Part shown: positions 11,487-23,397 of the stretch, piece by piece
How the letters are laid out: each line of letters starts with the position of its first letter
Position numbering within the stretch: position 1 is the first letter of the stretch
NCBI GenBank assembly: GCA_004335635.1
Contig: QAXH01002768.1
Span: 58,012-122,011 of the forward strand
DNA from: Chloromonas sp. AAM2
Lineage: Eukaryota; Chlorophyta; Chlorophyceae; Chlamydomonadales; Chlamydomonadaceae
Reading direction: 5' to 3'
Length of the DNA: 64,000 nucleotides
The notes under the pieces: model-generated
The model's input: the letters and a program-made list of their open reading frames with translations, nothing else
Told to the model about the DNA's origin: nothing
Databases searched by the model: none
Position numbers and translations under genes: made by a program

Positions 11487-12203
11487 GAGTGATGCAAGTG
11501 TCGGCACACCTAAACAAGCCCTTACCTGCAGACATTCCTACCACATCGCTACGACATGTGGCCTTTAAGAGACGTGCCGCACATCGTCTCCAAGCGATCC
11601 CTGATGAACGACTTGCCTTATCTGACAAACCGACGCACGTGCGTGATGGGCAATGTCGCTCGATGTCGCTCGATGTCGCTTGTTGTGCTACCTCCTAGTG
11701 CGACGCTATACATCCAGCTCGTCGTGTGCCCTGAGCCGCTGAGTAGTCGAGGGACACTGGTCCGCAAATTACTAGCCCTGGCCGCTGCCAGTAGGCCCAA
11801 ACAGGCGTCCTTCTTGCGATTGGGGCGAGTTGAGTGAGAACAGACATCTGTTGAGAAAAGCAGGCCGATCAAGGCCCATCGCAGATCGCAAAACCTTTTG
11901 CGTGCGCGATGCAAGCCCTCTCTCAGCTCCGTCAGCAGGGGCAATGCAGGTACTGTTAAGTGAAACGCAAGCTCTTGGATTTCAGCCACTGCATCCTGTA
12001 CTGCTCACACTGTGCCACGGTGGTTACTGGGCCATTTGCGCGCAGGCCCAGCAGACAAACCAGCGTGAAGACAATGAACGTGTCTCAGTGCGTTGGCAAC
12101 AAGTCAGCAGGCGCGTGGAGATTAATTGCATCGTAATCAGCAGGGTTTGTCTGCAGCCCATCCTTTAATCCACACCTTCAAATCCGTGCATACATGCATG
12201 CAG
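11487..12203. other. Shared upstream region; possible ClpR first exon
   Basis: This lies between a minus-strand gene and the plus-strand ClpR gene, so it should hold both promoters. The start codon and transit-peptide exon of ClpR probably lie here. Short plus-strand ORFs (for example an ATG at 11909 followed by a GTACTG donor) are candidates, but none gives a unique in-phase join. A small imperfect repeat of GTCGCTCGAT occurs near 11650. Confidence 0.4.
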
Positions 12204-14307
12204 GCCAGCTACAAGGGCTCGTCAGGCCCAAATGTAACAGCTTTCATGAAGTGGCGCGAAGACAGATAGCAGGGGGCAGGTGCGAAGCAGCCCCATACAC
12301 TCAGGGTTCGCCATGGATTACAGAGAAGCAGCCTCATACATCCACAATTACTTGATGTGGTTCAGCCTCAGCAGACCGACCATCAGGCCAGTTTCGTTGG
12401 TGTCTGTGGTGCCGTCAGGTGCACCAGCCACACATCATGCTGAACAGGAGCAGCGGGAGCAGGTGTTCTAACCTGTGCTGCATAACTCACAGGTCCAGCG
12501 GTGCACCCAAGCGCCGGGCAGTGACCATGATGCCAGTCAACACTCCTAAGGTTTTATACCGGCCGGCTGGGCAACGTCAGTACGAATGGGTTGATTTGTG
12601 GGAGTCATACGTGAGTGCACATCTGCAGCGACCAGCCTACAAGGGCAGTTGGCTTCATGGCAGCCGCAATCTTCATATTTATGCAGTGCAGCCACAGCCT
12701 CCAAACACTGATGCAATCGCCTGTGGATATCTTTGCGGCATGCCTTATCTTTTGTGGCCTACTGAACGTGGCCTGATGCTGACCCAGCATGTGCTTTCGT
12801 TTGGTTGCAGACCATGCAAAAGGTAGTCTTCATCAAGGAGGCCATCACCGAGGATGTGGCCAACAACATGATCGCACTGACCCTCTACCTAGACTCCCTG
12901 GACAACAAGCGCATCTACTACTGGCTGAACTGCCCCGGAGGAGAGGTGGGCAGACTTGCATCAGTTAGCCAGGACCAGGGGCCAGCAAGACCTGTGCCTA
13001 GTATGCAGCACATCATTGCACACTGAGTTTGCTATAAACTTGTGCTGAAATATCGCCTTCCAAGTTGACGTTCTCTGTCTGCAAACACACTTCACGCACT
13101 TCAGCTAGCAGGTATGTCTGATGTGACGAGGGCTGGTGGTACACCTTTCATGCACGTGTTGTTGCCTGCTGTGTCATGCAGGTGGTGCCTACACTGGCCC
13201 TGTACGACACCATGCAGTACGTGCGCAGCAAGACAGCCACCGTGTGCTATGGCCTGTGCCTGGGCATGGGTGGCTTCCTGCTCACAGCGGGTGGAGAGAA
13301 GGTGAGCATCGCACGCAACAGCTGCTGATCATGCATTATGCAGAGAAGGTTAGGGCCTGCTACACCCTTGCATGGGTGTGCCAGGATGTTTTGCCAGACA
13401 TGCCGGCGGCCAGGCTCTAGCTGTCCAAGTGCGATCTAATTGAATGCATCTGATTGTGCACGGCTCAGTCACTGCTTCAGCCTCAGCCATCATTTACTGC
13501 CCCCTGCGCGCCGCTGCCCAGGGCTACCGCTACGCCATGCCCCACTCAATTCTCATGATGCATCACCCCAGCGGCGCGTCCCGGGGCCAGGCCAGCGAGA
13601 TGCAGATTGAGAGCCGCGAGCTGGTGGGTGGAGCACATGGCCACTGACAGCGCAGCTATTGCACACTGAGTAACGCACTTGCACTCTGGCTTATTGAGCA
13701 TCTAACTCACGGCCTTTTTGTGTTGTGCAATGGTCATTTGGCCAGCTGTGACTGGCCATGCACTGCAGGGCAGATTTACATTTTTCCATGCTGTGCCTTG
13801 GGTGTGGCGTCAGGGTCTGGCCCTTACCCTCGTTCCTTTACCGATTCAGCCGTAATGCTGATTTGTATCCATGCCTTACTGGCAGGTGCGCATGCGTGAC
13901 TACCTGACACTCGTGACCAGCCAGGCCACAGGCCAGCCCTATGACCGAGTGATTCGCGAGCTGTCGCGCAACAAGTGGATGGACCCCAAGCAGGCCATTG
14001 AGTACGGCATGATTGACAAGGTGGGGCGAAGGACTCGTGTTGCAAGCATACTAAAAATGCCTTACTCAGTTATCGTATGCATGCAGTGAGTTGCAGTGCC
14101 CAGCAGTGAGTTCCTGTCCAGGCAGACACACAACCAACGTGCATTCCGTCCCCATTGACGCTCAAGACAAAGCTATGCGTTACCATGGTTGTTAAGTCAC
14201 ACTCTTTATGTATCCTGTCTCCTGTACAGGTGCTGACCACGCCCATGCCCAAGATGCCCACCGGACCCAAGTTCAAGTTCGAGCGCCAGGACAACGCTGG
14301 GCTTTGA
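12204..14307 (+). CDS. CLPR2: Plastid Clp protease subunit ClpR, most like ClpR2
   Basis: Well-supported exons are 12493-12610, 12811-12945, 13182-13301, 13522-13623, 13886-14020 and 14230-14307. A probable upstream exon, 12204-12279, is in phase with the first of these; the true N-terminus is unresolved. ClpR proteins sit in the chloroplast Clp core ring beside active ClpP subunits. 'MMPVNTPKVLYRPAGQ' and 'YEWVDLWES' match the ClpR2-specific lead-in 'MMPIGTPRVPYR..WQWVDIW'. The core follows with 'VVFIKEAITEDVANNMIAL', 'YYWLNCPGGE' and 'AIEYGMIDKV'. The nucleophile Ser of ClpP (ASMG) is replaced in 'GLCLGMGGFLL', while His remains in 'LMMHHPSG', so the subunit should be inactive. A TGTAA lies at 14432-14436. 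Confidence 0.85.
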
Positions 14308-15624
14308 GCTGTCCACGCTGGGAGAGAGGCATGCTGACTGGCAGCGCCACACCACATTAGTGTGGATAGCATCATCACTGTGCATCAGCAGGTTGTGAGG
14401 TATTGCTCAGAGTATGGGTCAGAATGCCGCATGTAAAACAAGGACTCGTTTCTGTGTGGGTTATCAGGCGCTGGATTTGTGCCAAATGCTGACTTGCAAG
14501 AAACCCATATATATTTGTCCGCTTATGCTGGTCTGTGATGTTGACGTACCTTGATTCTTATGCCAGCTTGTAAGAGCTGTTCTTGAGTTTGTGAGCATCT
14601 GTGGAACTAAGCCCAGGTAACCCAAACGTTCACTTTCCGCATTTTGTTACTGCTGTGATAGAAAGGATTCTGGACCTGTGCTACTCGGGCCCGGCCAGGT
14701 ACATCTCACTATTTGGGCATGCAACCCACACTGCAGCAATACCAGGCAAATCAGTGCCCTGCACAGTGTGCCTAACTGCAAGAAGGCGGTAGCTCACATG
14801 TGAGTGCTTGTGCGAGGGAGTGGTAATCCAGGCAGTGTGCAGCGGCTTCACCACCACACTTGGTGAGCCTATCCGCAGCACTGCCAATGCTACAGGGCTG
14901 GTGACCCCACTTCAAACACTGTTCCATTACATTCTGCAAGTGTGAGTGGCAGAGCTACTGGCGAGCTTGCATCACTCAGGTGTAGTGGCCAGGCAATGTT
15001 CGCCATGTGCCCTGATTGCTACACAGTGCGCTGCTGTTGAACGTTCCGACACGCCTGCTGCAAACGACAACTCATGGGCAGTGCGAACAACCTTTGGCAC
15101 CACGGCGATGGTTGCAGCCACCCAACCGTTCCCAACCTGACAGCTGTCAGCCTTGTGAGGCCAGGTCTGTTGTATCGTTCGGCCAGCGAGCCCAGCCTGC
15201 AACAAAACCATTACTGAAACTGGGCAGCGCGTTACCATGCACCTCCTGCTTCCACGGCTGTCTCAAGGGGTTAGGCTGAGGAGGCAGGACGCACTGCAAC
15301 TCAGGGTACAAAGATTCCATCATCACCTGCACCACAGCGACAACGCAGCCATACGTGCAGACGTGCATCCACAAGGACAGAATTGCTCGACCAGCTGCAA
15401 GCAGTATACCCAGCATGAGACACTGTAGCATTGGGCAGATGCAGGCAGAGGACTGAAGCCGCTAGCAGCAACCTGTTGAATGCCTGCAAGCTTGGAGGTT
15501 GCCACCAAACACTTGCCCGTCCGCTGCTTCAACTGCTTAAGGAGTGTTGTAAGCAAGTGCTTGCACCAAGCATGAACACTTGCAGCCATGCTGAGGCGAG
15601 CACTAACACCCTTGTGATGATGCG
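14308..15624. other. Intergenic between convergent ClpR and MYND genes
   Basis: The two flanking genes converge here, so the stretch should be two 3' UTRs. TGTAA occurs at 14432-14436 on the plus strand and at 14937-14941 (as TTACA) for the minus strand. I see no further exon. Confidence 0.5.
14432..14436 (+). terminator. Candidate TGTAA polyadenylation signal for ClpR
   Basis: TGTAA about 125 nt downstream of the ClpR stop codon. Confidence 0.45.
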
Positions 15625-18181
15625 TCAGGCCTGACTCACCTGTGCTCGCATCAGCGCCTCCTCACAGTAGTCAGTGGTGAACAGCGGAGGCGCACGGCGG
15701 CAGCTGGCCAGCAGGTGCAGGGTGGGGTTCCAGGAAGGGTAAGCGACCAGGCCTGCAGGGCAGTCAACGACATGTGACAAGGACATTGCAGTGACTGGAA
15801 GCCTCTGACGTTCTGGGTCAAGCAACCATAGTCAAAGTGACGACCGCAAAGAGAATGCAAACTACACCGAAGCAGAGACGGTGGACCTCTGTCCCATTCT
15901 GATACGGCGCAGCTGTCTGCAGTGCTTAGCGAGCCGCTGAACATGCTGCCTGCAAAAATGCGATGTCACACTTGTTGAGCACCAAAGGTATGAGCGAGCA
16001 CTCTTAAAATGCGTTGTTGGCAGACACTCACCTGCATTAGGAGCCCACACCAGGGCGGGTGCTTCCCCAAGGCATGCCCACAGACAGGAGCTGCCCTGGC
16101 AGTGAGGGCAGGTGGCAGGTGGGTCCCGCTCGGGTGATGGTATGCCAGTCAGACCATAGCGGCAGCGGCGGCGCTTTGCGGTGTGGCGCTGCTGTGCTGG
16201 ACTGTCATGGCTGGCGCAACATGTGCTGGTCTCCTCCTGGTTAAGCCTGAAAGAGTGTATCAGACCACTTTGGTCCTGGCTGTAGTGCTGAAATTCAACC
16301 GTGAGAGGTCTGTCTGAATTAGCAACTGCACTGCAAAGACGTTCCTGCTGTTGCCACTGGGGCTGTTGTGCCGGTTGCTGTTCACCGTCATGTAGATGGT
16401 GCAGTTGGCCATTCGACGTCTGCATGTCACCCCGTGTTTCTGATGCACGTCCGTACACGCAGCTGGCTGGCTTGTGATGTTTGACATGCTGTGCGTCACA
16501 GTGTGCTGCTGGCTGCTCTTGATAGCAGTGCTGCCGGAGCCAGGCAGCCAGCTCTACTGAGACCTCATGCAGGCAGCCATGCCAAAAGCTTGCATGCAGC
16601 TCAAACTGGCACACACCAGCTTGGCAATCCTTGGGCCATGCTTTGATGTCAGGACGTGTGAACGTGCCAGCCAAGCCATGCCATGCCTGCGGCACAGCTG
16701 GCCCAACGAAATGAAGCCAAACCTGCGTACAGTTCCAGCGCAAGGAAACCTCCTGACTCCGAGCAAAGCATGGAATGCAAGCGCGTGTTGACCTGTGTAC
16801 TGTTGACTGCCTTGTCTTAGTACATCAGCACAGCCAATTCGTTCTGGCCCGCACCTGCATTGTTGTGTCCACATTTGCAATACCCCGCATGTGCTCATGT
16901 GATGGCATGGCCGCCATGAAGGGCTGCAGGAGCACGTGAAGGGACTGGAACGTCTCAAGAAGCTGACACTCAACCTCAGGACCCAGATAAAAGACGTGCA
17001 GCGGCCTGGCAACCCCGGTTGGCGCGCCGTCAACTATATGCTGGCTCTGAATTTCTTGAGCTATGTAGCGTTTGGTGACCTCGGTTGCCTGGCTGTCAAT
17101 GAAGCCTGTGTGTGGGTGGCCTGGTGTACTAGCCTTGGCATGGTGGTCCGCAGGCGGCAAGGGAGTGAGACTGAGTGGCTGTAGGTAGGATGTGCTGGCC
17201 TGCAGTGCATGTGCCAGTGATGCAGCGAAGTGCAGTGCCAGTGCTGACGGGTCCCTGGGTGGCAGACGGAGGGCTGTGTAGATAAAGGGCCAGTCGGACA
17301 AGGCATGCACATTTGAGGGTGTGATGACGTTTGAAGCAGGCGTAAGAAGAGTTGGCTCTTGCACTGCTGCAAGGCAAGTCTGTTCCTGCTGTTGCTGCTG
17401 CTGCTGCCATTCCTGTTGCTGCTGGTGGCGGTGGTGCTGCTGCTGTTGTTGCTGCTGCTGCTGCTGAGTCTCGCTGTTGATCCCAGAACTGCTCCACACA
17501 CTTCCGATCTGTTGCTTCTCAATGGGCTGCAGGGGTTGTCCGTTCTCTGTGCAAATCGGCCAGGGCACAACGCAACCGACACGCCATGGCAACGCATCGG
17601 CTGTGTAAGCCGTGTTCTCATGGCTCCATGCTGGCCCTGGCATGTGCTGGTGCGCATGCCAGCAGGCCGTGAGCATGGCAGGTGTAACCCAGGTGTGACG
17701 GCCATGGTCATCATGCAAACCAGCAGCAGCTGCCAGTGCGACCAAGCGGCTCGGCCCAGTAGAGGGTACGCTTGATGTTTTGGGGCTGGGAGCTGTGAGG
17801 TGAGTGTGCAGTTCGCTCCACCAAGGAAACCAGCTTAGCTCCAAGGTCTGCAGTAGCACAGTAGAGCGTTGTCCTTGCTCAGTAAGCTGTGCATGCTCGA
17901 CACTAGGTGGGTTACGTTAACAGATGCTGTGTTGACTGACTTGTACAAGGGGCTAAGTCAACTGAGGCGGCTATGCTACCATGTTTGGTGCCCACTCACA
18001 GTACCTTTGACATTGTCAGCTGTTTTGCCATCCGGCTGCACTCGTGTTGGTCATGGCCCCCATGGCGTTGGTGGGCGGACCTGTGCTTGGCCGAACAGAA
18101 CATCAGAGCCTTGCAGCCTGGGCATGAAAACTGGTCATCGCACGGTTTGCCACATGCTTGGCACAGGCACATGTTGATCAT
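15625..18181 (-). CDS. MYND zinc-finger protein with MSS51-like C-terminal domain
   Basis: Four minus-strand exons, 18181-18005, 17847-16855, 16722-16032 and 15752-15625, join in phase into 662 residues. The N-terminus is a MYND finger: 'MCLCQACGKPC' followed by 'CPGCKALMFCSAKHRSAH' and a final H/C pair within the first 50 residues. The C-terminus, 'ALVWAPNAGLVAYPSWNP' and 'FTTDYCEEALMRA', matches the MSS51-type C-terminal domain also found in animal ZMYND15/17. Yeast Mss51 regulates COX1 translation; the algal role is unknown. A Gln/His-rich tract interrupts the middle of the protein around 17380-17465. The start ATG lies 352 bp from the divergent aldolase ATG. Family membership is well supported; function is not. 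Confidence 0.75.
17370..17466 (-). repeat. Poly-glutamine-coding CAG/CTG tract
   Basis: An interrupted run of CTG/TTG triplets (CAG/CAA on the coding strand) encodes about 30 Gln-rich residues, with His and Trp interruptions, in exon 2 of the MYND gene. Such tracts are common in green algal proteins and vary in length. Confidence 0.85.
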
Positions 18182-18532
18182 TCAGTGTGGTGTTAAGACA
18201 GCAGAGCCATAGAGGCTTGTTGGTTGGGTTGTATTCCCTCTGACCATAGAGCAGAACCAGCTCTGGTGTGTGAGTTTGCAGGTGTTAGGTCAGTAGAGCC
18301 ATCGAAGTTTGAACATTGGATTGGTTTGATACCCTCTAATCCGAGTGTCCGCAGTGAGTACCTGCAGTCAAAACACAGGCAGTAACACCACGTAAAAACG
18401 GTGAGTCGTCGGCAGCCAAGTGTATGATGTATGACCTCACTCTCCTACACATGTGAGTGGTCTCAAACCAAACCGGGAGTTGGGAATTCACAGTTCACCC
18501 ACAGTCTGTGCCGCGTTTGGGCGCGTTTGATC
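18182..18532. promoter_or_regulatory. Divergent promoter region, MYND gene / aldolase
   Basis: The start codons of two divergent genes are 352 bp apart, so both promoters must lie here or overlap the 5' ends. An ATG at 18431 is in frame with the aldolase and could be an alternative start. I see no clear TATA box. Confidence 0.5.
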
Positions 18533-21500
18533 ATGGCGGACCTGGCAGCTGTCGCATCGCGCATCGCTGCTCCGGGCAAAGGCATCCTCGCGGCGGATGA
18601 GAGCACAGGAACAATAGGCAAACGCCTTGAGAAAGTTGGACTAGAGAATGTTGAGGTGAGCTTATTAGTTAGGCGATACCGTGACGCTCAGACACTGCTC
18701 GAAGGTTAGCCTTACCCGCCACCGTGGCAGGTAGGGGCACTTCTCGCGATCCGATACTTCTCCGGCAGATGCTACCATTACCACAATCCTGTCAAATCAA
18801 ACTATGTTGGCAAATTCGCGATTGCCGGGCGATCGATTTTGAGGGTGGTGCGTTGACAGTTTGGTTTTATTTGCCACCTGTACGGGCTCAAGCATGGCTT
18901 GTGATGGCAGGACTTTGACCACCATTTAACAGCTTTGGCACTGTATGTTCTGAGCGCAACTGCATGACAGCATGAATGCAACATCATGAGTGGTGTCTGG
19001 TAGATTGACCGATGTCTTGCTCAAGCCTTCACACTACAGGATTTGCCCATCTCACGGCAAATGACGGCTATGACTGTTGTGTGAATTGCGGATGTCCAGC
19101 AAGGTGTAACAAGAACTGGTGCCCGTGGAACCATGGACTACAGACTAGGTTAAGATAGGGTTGAAATAGGGTTGAAAAAGCAAACTGGCATTGCATGTTG
19201 CTGCGATCTTATGACAGGCTCGAGTTTGTCCTGCACGTTTCTGGACTTTTGCAGGAGAACAGACGGTCCTACCGTGAAGTGTGGATGACATGCCCGGGCC
19301 TGGGTCAGTACATCAGTGGCGTTATCCTGTACAAGGAAACGCTCTACCAGAAGACAGCTGGCGGCAAGCCCTTCGTGACATGTCTTCAAGAACAAGGCAT
19401 AGCGCCCGGGATCAAAGTGGATGAGGTGGGCCGATCACATGGAATGGCAGGCCTGCGTGTGGGAGCCGGAAAGGTGTTTCTGCTGACGTTCACGGGCTAG
19501 GAGTTGCCACGTGGGTCAAATTCAGGGCCCATTGCATGCTTTGGCCAGTGGCACTTGTGAGTTTTGTGTGCTTGGTTTGACCACAGGGTCTCCAACCTTT
19601 GGAGGGCGGGCTGCAGGGGGAGACGTGGACCAAGGGGCTGGAGGGGCTGGCGCAGGCAGCTAAGGAGTATGCAACAGCAGGTGAGGCCAAGGCAAGCCAA
19701 GGAACAGGCCTGCAGCATGGAATCCCAGCCAAAGCAAGGCAAGGGGTGTGCGGCGTGGCGCAGAGGCACCCTTGCATTGATGCTGCTGGTTTAAGACAAT
19801 GCTGGTTCTGATTACATCAATTCAGTGGTGGTTGCAGTTGCAGTCTGCAACCACCGGTCTGCAGGTGCAGTTGTCTGCTGGGATAATGATGGTGACAACA
19901 GGCGTTGGCGCTTGGTACTCAAACGCGCTTGGTACTCAAACCAGCTCGTGCCTCTGGTTTCCTCCTGAACCTGGTGTGCATTGGGCATGCACGCACTCAT
20001 GGGACATGCATGCACCGCTGCGGGCATGCATGCGCTGTTGACAGGGCTTGCCGCACACAGCCGCCTCACACGCTCAACTAGGACCCTGCCCGCGCAGGCG
20101 CCGAGTTTGCCAAGTGGCGTGCCACCATCAAGATTCAGCGGGGAGGACCCAGCGAGGCCGCCATTACACGCAACGCACAGGAGCTGGCCAGCTATGCAGC
20201 TATCACACAAGTACGGGCAGTTGGCGGGGGTTGCAGGAGCACGCCAGGGGCACAGTGCAGTTTTCAAGCTGGGGGCAGACAGAGGTCAGCTAATGTGGTG
20301 CAGGCCTGCAAACGGATGAGACCTCATGCCTTCTTTGCTGCCTTTTGAACCTTCTTTTGAGGGCAGGCTGCTCCTCACATAGCACCCCATTCTTTTCCAC
20401 TTTTGCTGTTTCCTTGACTGTCTGCCTGGCTGCGCAGGCCGCTGGTCTGGTGCCCATTGTGGAGCCTGAAATCCTGATAGACGGCGACCACGACATCGTG
20501 CGGTTCCGGGAGGTCACAGAGCGGGTGGTCTCGGAGACTGTTGCGCAGATGTGGCGCCAGGTGCGGCCCCACATGCAGCGCATGCACTGCACTGCGTCCA
20601 GAATACCTCAAACAGAGCGAACCCCTCGGAACAAATGATCAGACTAACTAGTGATGTGGCTACAGTGGCAAGGCCAGTTTAGCCCTGGCACTCAGCGGGG
20701 CAGCCCTGTGCTCACCACGGAATTCAGGTCGGTTGCCTGCATAGCCAGTACTCTACCGCTGGTGCTGCCTGCGCATCTTGCCGCCGCGTATGGGCTTGTT
20801 GATGGTATCGTGTGTCTTCATGCACTGCGAATGTCGTCTTGCATTGATGCAATGCAATGCAATGCAATGCAATGCAATTTCGTGACTGGTAGGTAAGCGA
20901 CCTGACGTTTGATTAATGTGCGTCAGTCAGAAACACGAGTAGAATACAACAAGGTGGACGCCCTAAGGTTCCTTGGGTGCACCCGGGTGCAGAACGTGTT
21001 GCTGGAGGGCTCCCTGCTGAAGCCGCAGATGGTCATCCCCGGTGCCGAGTACACGGGGCCAAAGAACACGGCCGAGGACATCGCACAGCAGACCATCACG
21101 GCACTCAGACGGTAAGCCATGGGAGCATGTGCCACACACATGCACTCCAAAACAATACCCACAAAACCATGTCTGTACACCTTCGCCCTTGTCAACCACC
21201 TGTCGGATATGCAATCAGGTCCATTGCTGTGCGGCATGCATATCCGTGACAGTGCAACGGTCATTGCTGAAAGGATCACACTGGCAGAGAACTGATTGTG
21301 TGCGGGCGGCTGAGCTAGGTGTTTGGGGGGCATGGCGCAGTCTCACGTGTAAAGGCAGCTTGTGCAAGGGCGAGTGTACTGGCCAGGTTCTGCTGGTCTG
21401 CCGCAGCAACAGCAAGCAAGTGCACGATGTGGGTTGAGGGATGTGCGCGATTGTGTACGTGTATGTGCACAGGGTTGTTCCCGCCGCCATCCCCGGCATC

Positions 21501-22820
21501 ATGTTCCTGAGCGGAGGACAGACGGAGGAGGAGGCGACCATCAACCTCAACACCATCAACAAGACGGTGCGTGGACTGGAGCAAGAGGCGCTGCTGCATG
21601 GCTTACAGTCTGCACTGCTCTGGCTGTAGCGAGATAAGGAAGGCAGGGACTAGGCAGGGCTGAATGCACGGTACGACCGACCATGTGACCATCTGGTGGC
21701 CTGTCCCCGGATGCCCAACACTTGTTGCTTGTTAACTGAGGTCTTGGTGGCTCCTGCAGGCCGTTGTGATGGGCCGTACGCCCTGGTCCCTGTCCTTCTC
21801 CTTCGGCCGCGCGCTTCAGCACAGCGTGCTCCAGCTGTGGTCGCAGTCAAGGGACGACGTGTCGGGGGCCCAGGCCATGGCGCTGGCAGTGGCGCAGGTG
21901 CAGGGGATCGGTCCAGGACGCGTCACCACAGATCATAGTTTCACTGCTAGTCACAGTGCAGGTCGCAGGTTTTGAAGCTCATTATATCATTGCAAAAGTA
22001 GCTCTTGAAGTTGCAAGTCCTATTAGAATTGCATTTTACCGGCTGTGTACAGCCAAAGTAGGGGCCACAAAGCATTACAACACTATCGGCCAACTTCTGC
22101 AACTGCCAAACACGAACATGGGTGGAATTCATCGGTCCGGTGGCGACACACTCACTTTCCTGCTGTGCATGGTGTCAGGATCTGGAATTCAATATGTGAT
22201 CAGCCCAGGGGCGGTGGTGAGGCACAGGGTGCCAAGGGTTGGCGGTGGGGGCGGCATGCAGACTGAGCAGGACCTCTGAGTAGAACGCAATAGCTGCCTG
22301 CATGCAGTGCCCGCTCCACGCACAAAACTACAGCCTTCTGTAACTGCAAACACGCCACGATAGAACACAAGTAAAACAGGCAACGGACGTACGAACAGGA
22401 TAAGATTGGGCTGCTAGCAAGACAGACCACTGCTTCAGCTTCCTAGCCATGTTGCAGGTTTTGGTCAGTACGTGAAGCAACACATACATGACCTGGCGCC
22501 CTGGTTGTCATATGATAGTCATATTGATAGTCATATTGATAGTCATATTGAGGCTGCTCTAACCCAACATGTTCTTACTATCACTGTGGGCCTTGCAGCT
22601 GCTGCCATCCTGCTCAAACCTAGGCAGCCTCCATACGGTTGACATATTGACCGATTGGTGGTTTGCTGCATGTACCTGGCGTCATCAACCCTGTGTTGTG
22701 CGGTGTGCTTTCCGTGCGCAGGCCAACTCGCAGGCTGCCCTGGGGCAATACTCCGGCCCACACCCTTCCACCGCTTCAGCTGAAACCTTGAGGGAGAATT
22801 TCAGGGGCTGGAGGGCATGA
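18533..22820 (+). CDS. FBA: Fructose-bisphosphate aldolase, class I
   Basis: Nine exons: 18533-18655, 19255-19425, 19587-19680, 20098-20210, 20438-20560, 20993-21111, 21473-21566, 21760-21897 and 22722-22820. All phases agree, giving 357 residues, the normal class I length. The enzyme cleaves or forms fructose-1,6-bisphosphate in glycolysis and the Calvin cycle. Visible signatures are '[19 protein letters not shown]', '[17 protein letters not shown]', '[15 protein letters not shown]' with the Schiff-base Lys at about residue 218, and '[18 protein letters not shown]'. The usual C-terminal Tyr is absent: the protein ends '..[10 protein letters not shown]'. No clear plastid transit peptide follows the chosen ATG, but an in-frame ATG at 18431 would add 34 residues. 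Location, cytosol or plastid, is therefore open. TGTAA lies at 23117-23121. Confidence 0.92.
20847..20877 (+). repeat. AATGC pentanucleotide repeat in aldolase intron 5
   Basis: About six tandem AATGC units lie in the intron between aldolase exons 5 and 6. This is a simple microsatellite with no coding role. Confidence 0.85.
22507..22551 (+). repeat. 12-bp repeat in aldolase intron 8
   Basis: Three full GATAGTCATATT units plus a partial one lie in the last intron of the aldolase gene. Confidence 0.85.
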
Positions 22821-23397
22821 AACTATGGTGCTCATCTCGTACCGCACGTTACAATTTTGTAGTTGACATGCCGACATTCGTGTAGCACTTTGTTTTGCCT
22901 TGCCTGCACTGAGATGAGGCGTACCTACATCATGAGGCGTACCTGCCACGTTGTTTTGCCCAGTCGACACTATTCAGTTGTGGTGGGTGTTTTGATCATT
23001 ACGGACAGATTCAGATTTTGACAAAGCGCATTCAGTGAGAGATGTTAATGGTTAACACGCGCCGTGGGCGTGGAACAATTTTGCCTTGCTTGCACCTGCT
23101 TGCTGTGTCGTCCTGTTGTAACTGAACTTCTGTGACAGTGTGGCAGCCACGACCTCAATTATCCTCATGTCATTGGTTATTACACAACTGAGCATTGCAT
23201 GGAGCACGTTTCAGTGCACCTGCAACCGCATAGAACCTCAGCATGCCATCCGAACCCTCCGGCTCGACGACTTGCTACACGTAACTGGTCCGTGGTACTG
23301 ACATACTGTAGAGGCAGTCAGACGATATCGCGCCTAACTCGTCAGAGGCTTCGATAAGTTGAGCGGTGCCAACTGCACCACTTGGAAAGTGCCATGA
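22821..23397. other. Intergenic between convergent aldolase and secreted-protein genes
   Basis: Two converging 3' UTRs. TGTAA occurs at 23117-23121 on the plus strand (aldolase), and TTACA at 23180-23184 gives TGTAA on the minus strand (secreted-protein gene). No exon is seen. Confidence 0.5.
23117..23121 (+). terminator. Candidate TGTAA polyadenylation signal for aldolase
   Basis: TGTAA about 300 nt after the aldolase stop. It lies about 60 nt from the opposite-strand signal of the converging gene. Confidence 0.45.

Noticed and set aside
11556..11837. Plus-strand ORF (MWPLRDVPHIVSKRSL...) as a ClpR first exon
   Set aside because: It reads reasonably, but I found no in-phase donor linking it to the ClpR exons, so it is not included in the model.
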